Source: Bin18 sp965200355
GTDB lineage: Bacteria; Desulfobacterota; Binatia; Bin18
Direction of reading: 5' to 3'
Assembly (NCBI GenBank): GCA_965200355.1
Contig: OZ241351.1
Location: 3,410,001-3,474,000, forward strand
Length of the DNA: 64,000 bases
Positions 17,248-24,772 of this stretch are shown here, in pieces. Numbering within the stretch: the stretch's first letter is position 1; each line of letters begins with the position of its first letter. A program made the position numbers and the translations under genes. A model generated the notes under the pieces. The model was not told the DNA's origin, ran no database searches, and saw nothing but the letters and a program-made list of their open reading frames with translations.

Positions 17248-17854
17248 TATTGATGAACGTGTGCAGTTTGTGTGCGTCTTTCCGGCCAGGGGCAGACTCA
17301 ACCCCACTCGCGACATCAACCGCCCACGGCCGCACCGTCTCAATCGCGGCAGCCACATTCGCTGCGTTGAGTCCCCCAGCCAAAATCGTCCGCTCCAAAG
17401 TGGGCCGAGGAAGAGTCGCCGCAGTCGCCCAGGCAAAAGACTCGCCCGTCCCTCCGTATCCGCGGGAACTATACGTGTCAAGGAGGAAGTAATCGGTCTG
17501 AATCCCTGCGAGTTGCTTCGGGAGAGACGCCTCCGCGCCGACCCGAACCGCCTTGATGGTCTCGACAGACCAGTTCGTCAGGGCCGTGGCGTCCTCATCT
17601 CCATGAAACTGTACCGCGTCAAGTGAGAGGGACCGGACATAGGTCGCAATACGTTCCCGCTCTGCATTGACGAACACCCCGACACAGAGAACGTGCTGAG
17701 GAAGAATGCTCCGGATCGCTTTGGCCGTTGACGCAGAAACAGCACGCGGGCTGGGCGGATAAAAGTTCAGGCCAATCAGGTCGGCCCCGGCCCGCACGGC
17801 AAGCTGGGCATCAGCGACCGTCGTCAGGCCACAGATTTTAACGCGGACAGACAT
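17231..17854 (-). CDS. trpF: Phosphoribosylanthranilate isomerase
   Basis: A 207-residue TIM-barrel enzyme (Amadori rearrangement of PRA to CdRP). It has the N-terminal VKICGLTTVADAQLAV motif with the catalytic Cys, an AVQFHGDED loop, and AVDVASGVESAPGRKDAHKL at the C-terminus with the catalytic Asp and phosphate site. It overlaps trpC by 17 nt upstream and trpB by 17 nt downstream, so the operon is tightly packed. Confidence 0.95.
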   Translation of the reverse strand: MSVRVKICGLTTVADAQLAVRAGADLIGLNFYPPSPRAVSASTAKAIRSILPQHVLCVGVFVNAERERIATYVRSLSLDAVQFHGDEDATALTNWSVETIKAVRVGAEASLPKQLAGIQTDYFLLDTYSSRGYGGTGESFAWATAATLPRPTLERTILAGGLNAANVAAAIETVRPWAVDVASGVESAPGRKDAHKLHTFINNAKTA

Positions 17855-18644
17855 GGGTGGACGCCGTTGGACGGCCTAACAGCGAACGGAGCGGCTCTCC
17901 GGGGTCTGGAGCGGCCATAAAAGTCTCACCAATTAAGAACGCCCGTACCCCCTGCGCCTCGAGTCGGTCTAATTGGGGTCGGGTTGACAGTCCGCTTTCA
18001 GACACGACCAGGACGCCGGCAGGCAATCCTTGCACAAGACGTTCGCTGGTCTCAATCGTCGTATGAAAGGTACGCAAGTCCCGGTTGTTAATCCCCAGCA
18101 GAGACACACCACAGGCCAGGGCACGCTCACGCTCTGCTTCGTCATGCACTTCGACCAGACAGTCCATCCCGAGCGTTTGAGATAGAGACATCAGGTCTTG
18201 TAGCTGGGCGTCGTCGAGAATCGCGACAATTAAGAGAATGGCACTCGCTCCGTAGGCACGCGCTTCGTACACTTGGTAGGCGTCAAAAACGAAGTCTTTT
18301 CTGAGGAGGGGGAGTACAACCTGTTGACGGATCTGTTTGAGATAATCGAGGTGGCCCTGAAAAAACTTCTTTTCCGTGAGCACCGAGATGGCCGCCGCTC
18401 CCGAGGCTTCGTAGGTACGGGCGAGAGCAAGGGGGTCGAAGTTTTGCCGGATCACACCCTTGGAGGGAGAGGCCTTCTTCACCTCAGCAATAATCGTCCG
18501 TCCGTTCCAGGTGGAGAGGGTCTGAGAAAGCCCGGGTGGCTGAGCGTGAAAGAGCGGCATGTCTTGAAGCTGGTCAAGCGATACCCGCTGTTTGTGGCGC
18601 GCGAGTTCCTCGCGTTTATAGGCCACAATATCGTCAAGAATCAT
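17838..18644 (-). CDS. trpC: Indole-3-glycerol phosphate synthase
   Basis: A 268-residue TIM-barrel protein that closes the indole ring from CdRP. It shows IIAEVKKASPSKGVI (catalytic Lys/Glu), PLLRKDFVFDAYQVYEARA, LGINNRDLRTF and VVSESGLSTR. The start at 18644 (MILDDIVAYKREEL) overlaps the trpD stop as ATGA; the open frame to 18950 lies inside trpD and has no family similarity. Confidence 0.96.
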   Translation of the reverse strand: MILDDIVAYKREELARHKQRVSLDQLQDMPLFHAQPPGLSQTLSTWNGRTIIAEVKKASPSKGVIRQNFDPLALARTYEASGAAAISVLTEKKFFQGHLDYLKQIRQQVVLPLLRKDFVFDAYQVYEARAYGASAILLIVAILDDAQLQDLMSLSQTLGMDCLVEVHDEAERERALACGVSLLGINNRDLRTFHTTIETSERLVQGLPAGVLVVSESGLSTRPQLDRLEAQGVRAFLIGETFMAAPDPGEPLRSLLGRPTASTHVCPR

Positions 18645-19660
18645 ACCGTTTCCCTGTGTGTCAGCGGGATAAAACGTTCCAGCGTGCGAGCCGCGGCTCC
18701 ACTGTCCACCGTTGCCCCGGCAAGCGCAACCCCCTCTCCGAGTGAAGCCACGGCATTCCCGGCATAGAGGGCAGCCCCGGCATTGAGCAAGACAACGTCT
18801 CGGTGGGGTCCTGGAGTTCCAGCTAAGACTGACCGGATAATATGGGCCGATTCCTGGGCACTTGAAACCTGAAGGGTCGTCAACGGACGACACGGAAAGC
18901 CGTACTCTGTGGGATGGATGCGGTACGTCTGCACGCCCTGCGGCCCCCACTCAGCAACCTGCGTCGGGCCGCTCAGCGAGACCTCATCAAGTCCATCCTC
19001 CCCATGGACGACTAGGCCATGCTGGCAGCCCAGTCGCCCGAGTGCCGTGGCCAACGGCTGGACCCAACGCCGGTCAAAGACGCCAATGAGTTGATACTGC
19101 GCTCCTGCCGGATTCGTCAGGGGCCCGAGGATATTGAAGATCGTCCGTATGCCGACTTCCCGACGTGGGCCAACGGCATGACGCATAGCGCGGTGGAAGG
19201 CTGGGGCAAGCAGAAAACCGAAGCCGACTTCCTGCATACAATATGTCACCTGCTGCGGAGACATCTCAATACGAGCGCCGAGGGTTTCCAAGACATCGGC
19301 CCCGCCGACCATGCCAGACATCGCCCGATTACCATGCTTGGCCACACACAGACCCGCAGCAGCGACCACAAAAGCAGCACAGGTCGAGATATTAAACGTA
19401 TGGCAGCCGTCTCCCCCCGTTCCGCAGGTATCAATCACCGCACGCCCCGGACGAATGAGGGTTGCCATAGCGCGCATAGCCCCAGCCGCCCCAGAGATCT
19501 CGGCAACGGTCTCACCCTTGATGTGGAGCGCGGTTAATAAGGCCCCAATCTGAGCCGGAGTGGCCTGCCCGTTCATCAGGGCGGTGATGACGGCGTGCAT
19601 CTCTTCTTCCGTCAGATCGGTGCCGGCAACCACGCGGGCGATGGCATCTTTGACCGTCAT
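18641..19660 (-). CDS. trpD: Anthranilate phosphoribosyltransferase
   Basis: A 339-residue enzyme transferring phosphoribose from PRPP to anthranilate. Recognisable are the N-terminal helical domain (ITALMNGQATPAQIGALLTA), the PRPP-binding DTCGTGGDG, KHGNRAMSG, and NILGPLTNPAGA. The ATG at 19660 matches the usual TrpD start; the frame runs open to 19903 without similarity. It is the first trp gene of this operon; trpE and trpG are not in the window. It starts 17 nt after the SPOR gene stop. Confidence 0.95.
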   Translation of the reverse strand: MTVKDAIARVVAGTDLTEEEMHAVITALMNGQATPAQIGALLTALHIKGETVAEISGAAGAMRAMATLIRPGRAVIDTCGTGGDGCHTFNISTCAAFVVAAAGLCVAKHGNRAMSGMVGGADVLETLGARIEMSPQQVTYCMQEVGFGFLLAPAFHRAMRHAVGPRREVGIRTIFNILGPLTNPAGAQYQLIGVFDRRWVQPLATALGRLGCQHGLVVHGEDGLDEVSLSGPTQVAEWGPQGVQTYRIHPTEYGFPCRPLTTLQVSSAQESAHIIRSVLAGTPGPHRDVVLLNAGAALYAGNAVASLGEGVALAGATVDSGAAARTLERFIPLTHRETV

Positions 19661-19677
19661 AGATACAGCCCGAGGGG

Positions 19678-20199
19678 TTAATCTGAGACAAGGTAGGCCT
19701 GGGCGAAATTCTCTTCGCGTCGAAAGCGTACCACAGCCCGTTGGGCCTCTTCTTGGGTAAATGTTCCGACGCGCAAACGGTACAGCGTTTCTCCGTCCTT
19801 TATCAGACGATTGACAGCGGTAGTATAGCCTTGTTTGCGGAGTTCCGCCGCGAGTTGATTCGCCGTACTTTGGCTCTTGGTCACATGCACTTGAATGCTC
19901 CACCGACCCGAGCGGGGCGGCTCTTCTTTTGCTTGTGCTTTTCCCTTGTTTTCTCTCTCTCCGAGCGTCTCTGAAGTCAGCGGCAAGGCAGGCGGTCCAG
20001 GACTCACAGACGCATTATGGTCAGCAGGCTCAACCGGAAAGCGCATGGTCCGCGTTTCTTGGGCAGTTTTATACGCCTGCACTTCTTTGCCGATATAGAC
20101 CCCAAAAGAGAAGACAAGAAGAAAGCTCGCCACCGTACTCAAGAATACGACCCACCCTGCGAGCCGGCTGAAGTGCAAGGCATACTGCCGAACAGCCAT
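19678..20199 (-). CDS. SPOR domain membrane protein
   Basis: A 173-residue single-pass inner-membrane protein. A short cytoplasmic N-terminus is followed by a transmembrane helix (residues ~14-36, LAGWVVFLSTVASFLLVFSF), a Pro/charged low-complexity periplasmic linker, and a C-terminal SPOR peptidoglycan-binding domain (residues ~98-172, starting RWSIQVHVTKSQSTANQLAA). SPOR domains bind denuded glycan strands, often at the division site. It is first in the minus-strand run leading into trpD, although no functional link to tryptophan synthesis is evident. Confidence 0.85.
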   Translation of the reverse strand: MAVRQYALHFSRLAGWVVFLSTVASFLLVFSFGVYIGKEVQAYKTAQETRTMRFPVEPADHNASVSPGPPALPLTSETLGERENKGKAQAKEEPPRSGRWSIQVHVTKSQSTANQLAAELRKQGYTTAVNRLIKDGETLYRLRVGTFTQEEAQRAVVRFRREENFAQAYLVSD

Positions 20200-20261
20200 G
20201 TCGGGTCCTTCCTCTTACTTCCGTCGTATAGGCATCCAGCGCGTCCAGGAAAATGACAAGA

Positions 20262-20278
20262 GGGGAGCTGCGCTCCCC
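20262..20278 (-). terminator. Probable hairpin terminator downstream of rplQ
   Basis: A GGGGAGC (20262-20268) / GCTCCCC (20272-20278) perfect 7-bp stem with a 3-nt loop lies ~90 nt after the rplQ stop on the minus strand, followed by a T-rich but interrupted tract. It probably ends the long ribosomal array before the SPOR-trp operon. The 168-nt gap (20200-20367) shows no other clear element; a weak TATACG box lies close upstream of the SPOR gene. Confidence 0.5.
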
Positions 20279-20367
20279 CTTCTCGACTCGTCCGCTGAGG
20301 TGGATGCTTCAAGGAGCTGTTCAGACGCTTGACCACCCCGGCTGGCACCCCAACCACAGCCTTGCTG

Positions 20368-20763
20368 CTATGCGCTCCCGGCACCTCCTCCGGTTGAGGA
20401 AGCACCGGACCGTTCCGTAAACTCGACCAGTGAGACCGGAGCGGCATCTCCACGGCGAGGACCTATCTTCAGCACCCGCGTGTATCCACCCGCTCGGTCC
20501 TGAAAGCGCGGCGCAAGCTCATCAAACAGGCGTTGGACCAGTTTTCGACTGCCAAGATACGAGAAGGCCAGACGACGCGCATGGACGGAATTCTTTTTTC
20601 CAAGGGTCACTAAACGGTCTGCCCAGCGACGGAGTTCTTTGGCCTTCGCGTCGGTCGTTCGCACTTGTTCACGCAGCACTAACGCTTTCAATAAGTTTCG
20701 CAGCAACGCCTTTCGGTGCGCTGCCGTCCGATTCAGTTTTCGCCCTGCTTTCAGATGTCGCAT
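20368..20763 (-). CDS. rplQ: 50S ribosomal protein L17
   Basis: A 131-residue large-subunit protein at the end of the alpha operon. It is recognised by the N-terminus MRHLKAGRKLNRTAAHRKAL and the GGYTRVLKIGPRRGDAAP segment near the end. It has a short Gly/Ser/Ala-rich tail. It follows rpoA as in most bacteria. Confidence 0.95.
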   Translation of the reverse strand: MRHLKAGRKLNRTAAHRKALLRNLLKALVLREQVRTTDAKAKELRRWADRLVTLGKKNSVHARRLAFSYLGSRKLVQRLFDELAPRFQDRAGGYTRVLKIGPRRGDAAPVSLVEFTERSGASSTGGGAGSA

Positions 20764-20796
20764 CTTCCTCGTTTCCCTATTGCTCTGAGACGCTGG

Positions 20797-21828
20797 CTAG
20801 GCCAGATTGCCTTCGCGGGCTACTCGCATTCGATCCAACTCTTCCCGAGGGGGAAATGCGTCCAGGTGCATCCCCAGTTCTAAATCCATCTCATGCAGTA
20901 ATTCTTTAATCTCGTTGAGTGATTTCCGTCCGAAGTTCTTCGTTTTGAGGAGTTCGGGCTCAGCTTTGACCACGAGTTCCCCCACATATCGGATATCTGC
21001 ACTTTGGAGGCAATTGGCAGAACGCACCGAAAGCGCCAATTCTTCAATGGGTCGAAAAAGATTCTCGTTCGCCGAGGGTTGATCTTCCTGCCCCAGCCGC
21101 TCTTCTTGGCTATCAATTTCTTCTGTGGCACCAGAAAAAATCGACAGTTGATCTTGAGCGACCCGTGCGGCCGTGGCCACGGCCTCCCTCGGCTCAATGC
21201 TGCCATCGGTCCATATTTCAAGCGCCAGTCTTTCGTAGTCCGTCCGCTGGCCCACCCGCGCGTTGGTCACAGTGATATTGACCTTTCGCACTGGGGAAAA
21301 CACCGCATCAAGGGGAATGGTGCCAACCGGGTCCTCTTCGGACTGATTTCGGTCAGCCGCCATATACCCGCGCCCGGTGCGAATCTCGGCTTCAACTTCG
21401 AGCTTTCCATCTTGACCCAGTTTTGCCACATGGGCGTCTGGATTGAGAATATCAACCTGAGGACCTACGTTCAGGTCCCCGGCACGCACACTCTTCTCCC
21501 TATTCTTCTCCCCATTGACCATCAGGGTGGCCGTTTCCATATCACTGTCGTGGAGACGGAATCGAACTTCTTTGAGGTTCAGCAGGATATCGGTGACATC
21601 TTCCGTGACACCAGGAATCGTCGAGAATTCATGTACAACATCTTGAATCCTGACCTTGGTGATGGCCGCTCCAGGCAAGGAGGAGAGAAGAATTCGTCTC
21701 AGGGCATTGCCCAATGTTGTCCCAAATCCCCGCTCGAAGGGCTCGCCGATAAAGCGGCCATAGGTGGGGGTCAGGGTTTTGTCTTCAACATTGAGTGTCT
21801 TGGGCTTAATGAGATCACTCTCTAGCAT
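20797..21828 (-). CDS. rpoA: DNA-directed RNA polymerase subunit alpha
   Basis: A 343-residue RNAP assembly subunit. The N-terminal dimerisation domain has GFGTTLGNALRRILLSSLPG, and the C-terminal domain (residues ~255-330) has the helix-hairpin-helix KTKNFGRKSLNEIKELL that contacts UP elements and activators. The start at 21828 (MLESDLIKPKTLNVEDK) is preceded by a purine-rich GAAAGAGAG ribosome-binding site; an in-frame start 19 codons upstream lacks similarity. An 86-nt gap separates it from the preceding coiled-coil gene, whereas rpsD-rpoA are usually adjacent. Confidence 0.97.
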   Translation of the reverse strand: MLESDLIKPKTLNVEDKTLTPTYGRFIGEPFERGFGTTLGNALRRILLSSLPGAAITKVRIQDVVHEFSTIPGVTEDVTDILLNLKEVRFRLHDSDMETATLMVNGEKNREKSVRAGDLNVGPQVDILNPDAHVAKLGQDGKLEVEAEIRTGRGYMAADRNQSEEDPVGTIPLDAVFSPVRKVNITVTNARVGQRTDYERLALEIWTDGSIEPREAVATAARVAQDQLSIFSGATEEIDSQEERLGQEDQPSANENLFRPIEELALSVRSANCLQSADIRYVGELVVKAEPELLKTKNFGRKSLNEIKELLHEMDLELGMHLDAFPPREELDRMRVAREGNLA

Positions 21829-21914
21829 TTTTCTCTCTTTCAGCCGATCAGATGTCGGGGAAACAACAGGTGCTTTCAGCTTCATCGGTATCGACCCGAT
21901 TGCTTCGTTGTTTT

Positions 21915-22265
21915 CTATCCCGTCCGCCGCAATAATTCCTCTAGTGCGTTGGTCTGCACTTCTAATGAGCGGGTTTGCTCTCGGTTCTGCTCGGCCAGCG
22001 AGCGGGTTGACTCTTCTAGCGAGCGGTTCTGCGCTGCCAGTGCATTGGTCTGCTCGGCCAACGCGCGGGTTTGCTCCCTGCCCTGTTCAGCCAGCGTCCG
22101 CGTCGACTCTTCCAGCGAGCGGGTCGTTGCCTCGCTCTGTGACAGCATGACGTCCAATTGTCGGTCGCGTCGCACACCAGCGCGGTGCATCATCAACAGG
22201 CCGCCTCCAATAAGAAGGAGCTGAAGATAGTATGCCAGTAACGACGCTGCCTCAAAAAACGTCAT
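21915..22265 (-). CDS. Small single-pass membrane protein with tandem coiled-coil repeat, inside the alpha operon
   Basis: A 116-residue protein I do not recognise. It has an N-terminal transmembrane helix (residues ~3-26, FFEAASLLAYYLQLLLIGGG region), a basic stretch (HRAGVRRDRQ, suggesting cytoplasmic orientation of the rest), then a fully charged/polar coiled coil to the C-terminus. The coiled coil is two near-identical 32-residue units (residues 50-81 and 82-113). Each parses as heptads 7-7-4-7-7 (SLEESTR, xLAEQxR, EQTR, xLxxQTN, ALxxxxR), i.e. with a regular four-residue stutter. It starts 13 nt after rpsD on the same strand with a weak AGGG ribosome-binding site; a longer open frame upstream lies inside rpsD. 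Function unknown; it resembles generic membrane-anchored coiled-coil proteins. Confidence 0.7.
   Translation of the reverse strand: MTFFEAASLLAYYLQLLLIGGGLLMMHRAGVRRDRQLDVMLSQSEATTRSLEESTRTLAEQGREQTRALAEQTNALAAQNRSLEESTRSLAEQNREQTRSLEVQTNALEELLRRTG
21927..22118 (-). repeat. Tandem 96-bp (32-codon) repeat, two copies
   Basis: Two adjacent in-frame units (22023-22118 and 21927-22022) encode SLEESTRTLAEQGREQTR... and SLEESTRSLAEQNREQTR.... The second copy differs by a limited number of substitutions. The repeat forms the coiled-coil region of the small membrane protein and probably arose by tandem duplication. Confidence 0.85.
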
Positions 22266-22278
22266 ATCTGCCCTGGCG

Positions 22279-22911
22279 CTAGACCTTCGAGTATAGCTCA
22301 ACGATAAGCTGTTCATTGATAGGCAGGGTGATCTCCGCCCGAGCCGGTAGGGCACGGACTTTTCCAGAAAAAGAATCCGTTTGGACCTCAAGCCATTCCG
22401 GCACTCCGCGTCGCTGGGCAAGCTCGACGGATTCTTGGATACGGGTAATTTTTCGGCTTGCCTCGCGCACCTGCACCTCGTCTCCAGCCTTGACACTATA
22501 CGATGGAATGGTGACTCTCCGTCCGTTGACGTGAAAATGGCCATGACGTATCAACTGACGGGCTTCTGAGCGTGAGGTCGAGAATCCCATGCGGTACACC
22601 ATATTATCGAGACGGCTCTCGAGAAGAACCAAAAGATTTTCCCCGGTGATTCCACGTTGGCGCTCGGCCCGCGCGAAAAGACGACGAAACGGCCCCTCAA
22701 GCGTCCCATAGATACGCTTCAGCTTTTGCTTCTCTCGTAGCTGAACGCTGTACTCGGTCGCCTTTCTCCCCCTCCCCTGGCCGTGTTGTCCGGGTGGATA
22801 GCTTCTTCTCTCAATTGCACATTTATCCGTGTAGCATCGCTCGCCTTTCAGGAAGAGTTTCAACCCTTCTCGACGGCAGAGACGACAGGATGGGCCTCGA
22901 TAACGTGCCAC
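22279..22911 (-). CDS. rpsD: 30S ribosomal protein S4 (zinc-binding type)
   Basis: A 210-residue primary 16S rRNA-binding protein. The start is GTG at 22911, decided by a strong CAGGAGGT Shine-Dalgarno 5-6 nt upstream and by the conserved N-terminus ARYRGPSCRLCRREG; the longer frame to 23013 lies in rpsK. Four cysteines (C9, C12, C26, C31) form the C+ zinc motif. An S4 domain (RLDNMVYRMGFSTSRSEARQ) is central. S4 often autoregulates the alpha operon; no operator is evident. Confidence 0.96.
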   Translation of the reverse strand: MARYRGPSCRLCRREGLKLFLKGERCYTDKCAIERRSYPPGQHGQGRGRKATEYSVQLREKQKLKRIYGTLEGPFRRLFARAERQRGITGENLLVLLESRLDNMVYRMGFSTSRSEARQLIRHGHFHVNGRRVTIPSYSVKAGDEVQVREASRKITRIQESVELAQRRGVPEWLEVQTDSFSGKVRALPARAEITLPINEQLIVELYSKV

Positions 22912-22957
22912 AAAAACCTCCTGATCTATATCAGCCTGGACTCGTACACCCAGTCTC

Positions 22958-23356
22958 TTAGACTCTCCGACGCTTGGGCGGACGACAGCCGTTGTGAGGG
23001 ATGGGCGTGACATCCCGGATGAGACTCACCGCAAACCCGGCGGACTGTAGGGCTCGGAGAGCAGATTCTCTCCCAGCACCAGGGCCCTTGACGTGGACTT
23101 GAACCGAACGCATACCGGCATCAGCTGCTTTACGCGCCGCACTCTCCGCTGCCATCTGGGCGGCAAACGGCGTCCCTTTACGGGAGCCCTTCAGTCCGAC
23201 GCTCCCCGCGCTCGCCCAGGCGACAGTATTGCCCTGCGGGTCGGCAATTGTCACAATCGTATTGTTGAAGGTCGAATAGATATTCACCACACCTTCTGGG
23301 ATGTTTTTCCGAATCTTCTTCTTCCGTGAGACAGACCGTCTCGCCGCCTTTGCCAT
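22958..23356 (-). CDS. rpsK: 30S ribosomal protein S11
   Basis: A 132-residue platform protein of the small subunit. The signature includes YSTFNNTIVTIADPQGN and the C-terminal VTPIPHNGCRPPKRRRV. It lies between rpsM and rpsD in standard alpha-operon order. Confidence 0.96.
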   Translation of the reverse strand: MAKAARRSVSRKKKIRKNIPEGVVNIYSTFNNTIVTIADPQGNTVAWASAGSVGLKGSRKGTPFAAQMAAESAARKAADAGMRSVQVHVKGPGAGRESALRALQSAGFAVSLIRDVTPIPHNGCRPPKRRRV

Positions 23357-23383
23357 ACAGTGACCCTCTCTTCACACCACGCC

Positions 23384-23767
23384 TTATTTAGGAGTAGGCG
23401 CGACTTTCTTTCCGGCAACCGTCCGTCTCGGTCCCTTACGTGTCCGAGAATTATTTTTTGTCTTTTGCCCGCGGACCGGCAGATTGCGCCGATGTCGGAG
23501 GCCCCGGTATGCCCCAATATCAATATAATGTTTAATATGACTCGCAACATCCCGCCTGAGGTCTCCCTCGACACGGTGGTCTTGGTCGATGACCCTGCGG
23601 ATATTTGCAATCGCATCATCCGCTAACGCATCGGACTTGACCCCTGGGTCAACGCCGGCCTCAGCCAGAATTTTGAGGGCGGTGACCTGTCCAACTCCAT
23701 AGATATAGGTGAGACCGACGCCGATTTTCTTGTTCCGGGGTAATTCGATACCTGCAATCCGTGCCAT
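23384..23767 (-). CDS. rpsM: 30S ribosomal protein S13
   Basis: A 127-residue head protein contacting the P-site tRNA and L5. It begins MARIAGIELPRNKKIGVGLT and ends in the basic GPRRTVAGKKVAPTPK tail that reaches the decoding region. It follows rpmJ. Confidence 0.96.
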   Translation of the reverse strand: MARIAGIELPRNKKIGVGLTYIYGVGQVTALKILAEAGVDPGVKSDALADDAIANIRRVIDQDHRVEGDLRRDVASHIKHYIDIGAYRGLRHRRNLPVRGQKTKNNSRTRKGPRRTVAGKKVAPTPK

Positions 23768-23809
23768 ACGCCTTCTCCACTCTGACTTTCAGCCGTGTCA
23801 GGAAAACAC

Positions 23810-23923
23810 CTAGCCTTGTCGTTGCTTGTGTCGCGGGTTTTCACAGATGACCCGTATGACGCCTCTGCGTTTAATGACTTTACACTTTCGACACATGGGT
23901 TTCACAGAAGCCCGAACTTTCAT
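23810..23923 (-). CDS. rpmJ: 50S ribosomal protein L36 (zinc-binding type)
   Basis: A 37-residue protein read directly from the minus strand. It begins MKVRASVKPMCRKCKVIKRR and ends ...VICENPRHKQRQG, with the C11/C14/C27/H32 zinc ligands of the C+ form. It sits between map and rpsM, its usual place. infA, which often precedes rpmJ, is not present in the 56-nt gap to map. Confidence 0.95.
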   Translation of the reverse strand: MKVRASVKPMCRKCKVIKRRGVIRVICENPRHKQRQG

Positions 23924-23979
23924 ATCAACCTCATTCTCGCTCTTCTCTGAAAACGGTTCCGTAGAGGCGTACTTTTCTC

Positions 23980-24747
23980 TTACACGCTACTGAGTATCAC
24001 TGGACCATCTGCCAGAATCGCAATCGAATGCTCGAAGTGCGCAGAGAGACTGCCGTCTTTTGTGACAGCAGTCCACCCGTCCTCTAGCATAGCGACTTCA
24101 GGAGCGCCCATATTCACCATGGGCTCAATGGCGACGACCATTCCTTCGCGCAGGCGGAGACCCCGGTTCCGCACCCCGTAGTTGGGAACAGGCGGATCTT
24201 CATGCAGTCTGCGTCCAACCCCATGACCAACAAATTCTCGCACCACAGAGAAGCCATTTCGCTCAACATGTTCCTGAACTGCGGCAGATATATCGCCAAG
24301 GCGGTTCCCAATACACGCGTGATATATGCCGGCTTCAAGAGCGGTCGCAGTCGTCTTCAAAAGCCGCTGTACAGAGTGGTCAACCTCGCCAACTGCAAAG
24401 GACACCGCGGCGTCACCATAAAATCCCTCGTACACTACGCCAAAATCCAAACTGACAATATCCCCGTCTTGAATGATGCGCTGATGGGAGGGGATACCGT
24501 GGACGACTTCGTTATTCAAGGAAGTACAAATATGGGCCGGGAACGGAACAGCACCGTTCCGAATCGTATATCCTTTGAATGCGGTTTTTGCCCCTTTTTT
24601 TGCAATCCACTCTTCCGCGATGCTATCAAGCTCTCCGGTTGAGGTGCCTGGTCGGACACGCTGGCGTAGTTCGCTCAGGGTTTCGGCAACAATGCCATTC
24701 GCAACCCGCATTATCTCTATCTCTTCAAGAGATTTCAGAAAGATCAT
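23980..24747 (-). CDS. map: Methionine aminopeptidase type I
   Basis: A 255-residue pita-bread-fold metallopeptidase removing the initiator Met. Metal ligands are recognisable in GDIVSLDFGVVYEGFYGDAA (two Asp), in the FVGHGVGRRLHE segment (His), and in VVAIEPMVNMG and EHSIAI (two Glu). It lies between secY and rpmJ; adk, often located here, is absent. Confidence 0.96.
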   Translation of the reverse strand: MIFLKSLEEIEIMRVANGIVAETLSELRQRVRPGTSTGELDSIAEEWIAKKGAKTAFKGYTIRNGAVPFPAHICTSLNNEVVHGIPSHQRIIQDGDIVSLDFGVVYEGFYGDAAVSFAVGEVDHSVQRLLKTTATALEAGIYHACIGNRLGDISAAVQEHVERNGFSVVREFVGHGVGRRLHEDPPVPNYGVRNRGLRLREGMVVAIEPMVNMGAPEVAMLEDGWTAVTKDGSLSAHFEHSIAILADGPVILSSV

Positions 24748-24772
24748 TGGTCAGAAAACGGTACTGAGGCCG

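Noticed and set aside
17248..17481. 78-residue N-terminal extension of TrpB
   Set aside because: It reads trpF out of frame, has no TrpB similarity, and conserved sequence begins at the ATG at 17247.
21004..21825. Plus-strand open frame of 273 codons opposite rpoA
   Set aside because: Shadow of rpoA; no motif or ribosome-binding site of note.
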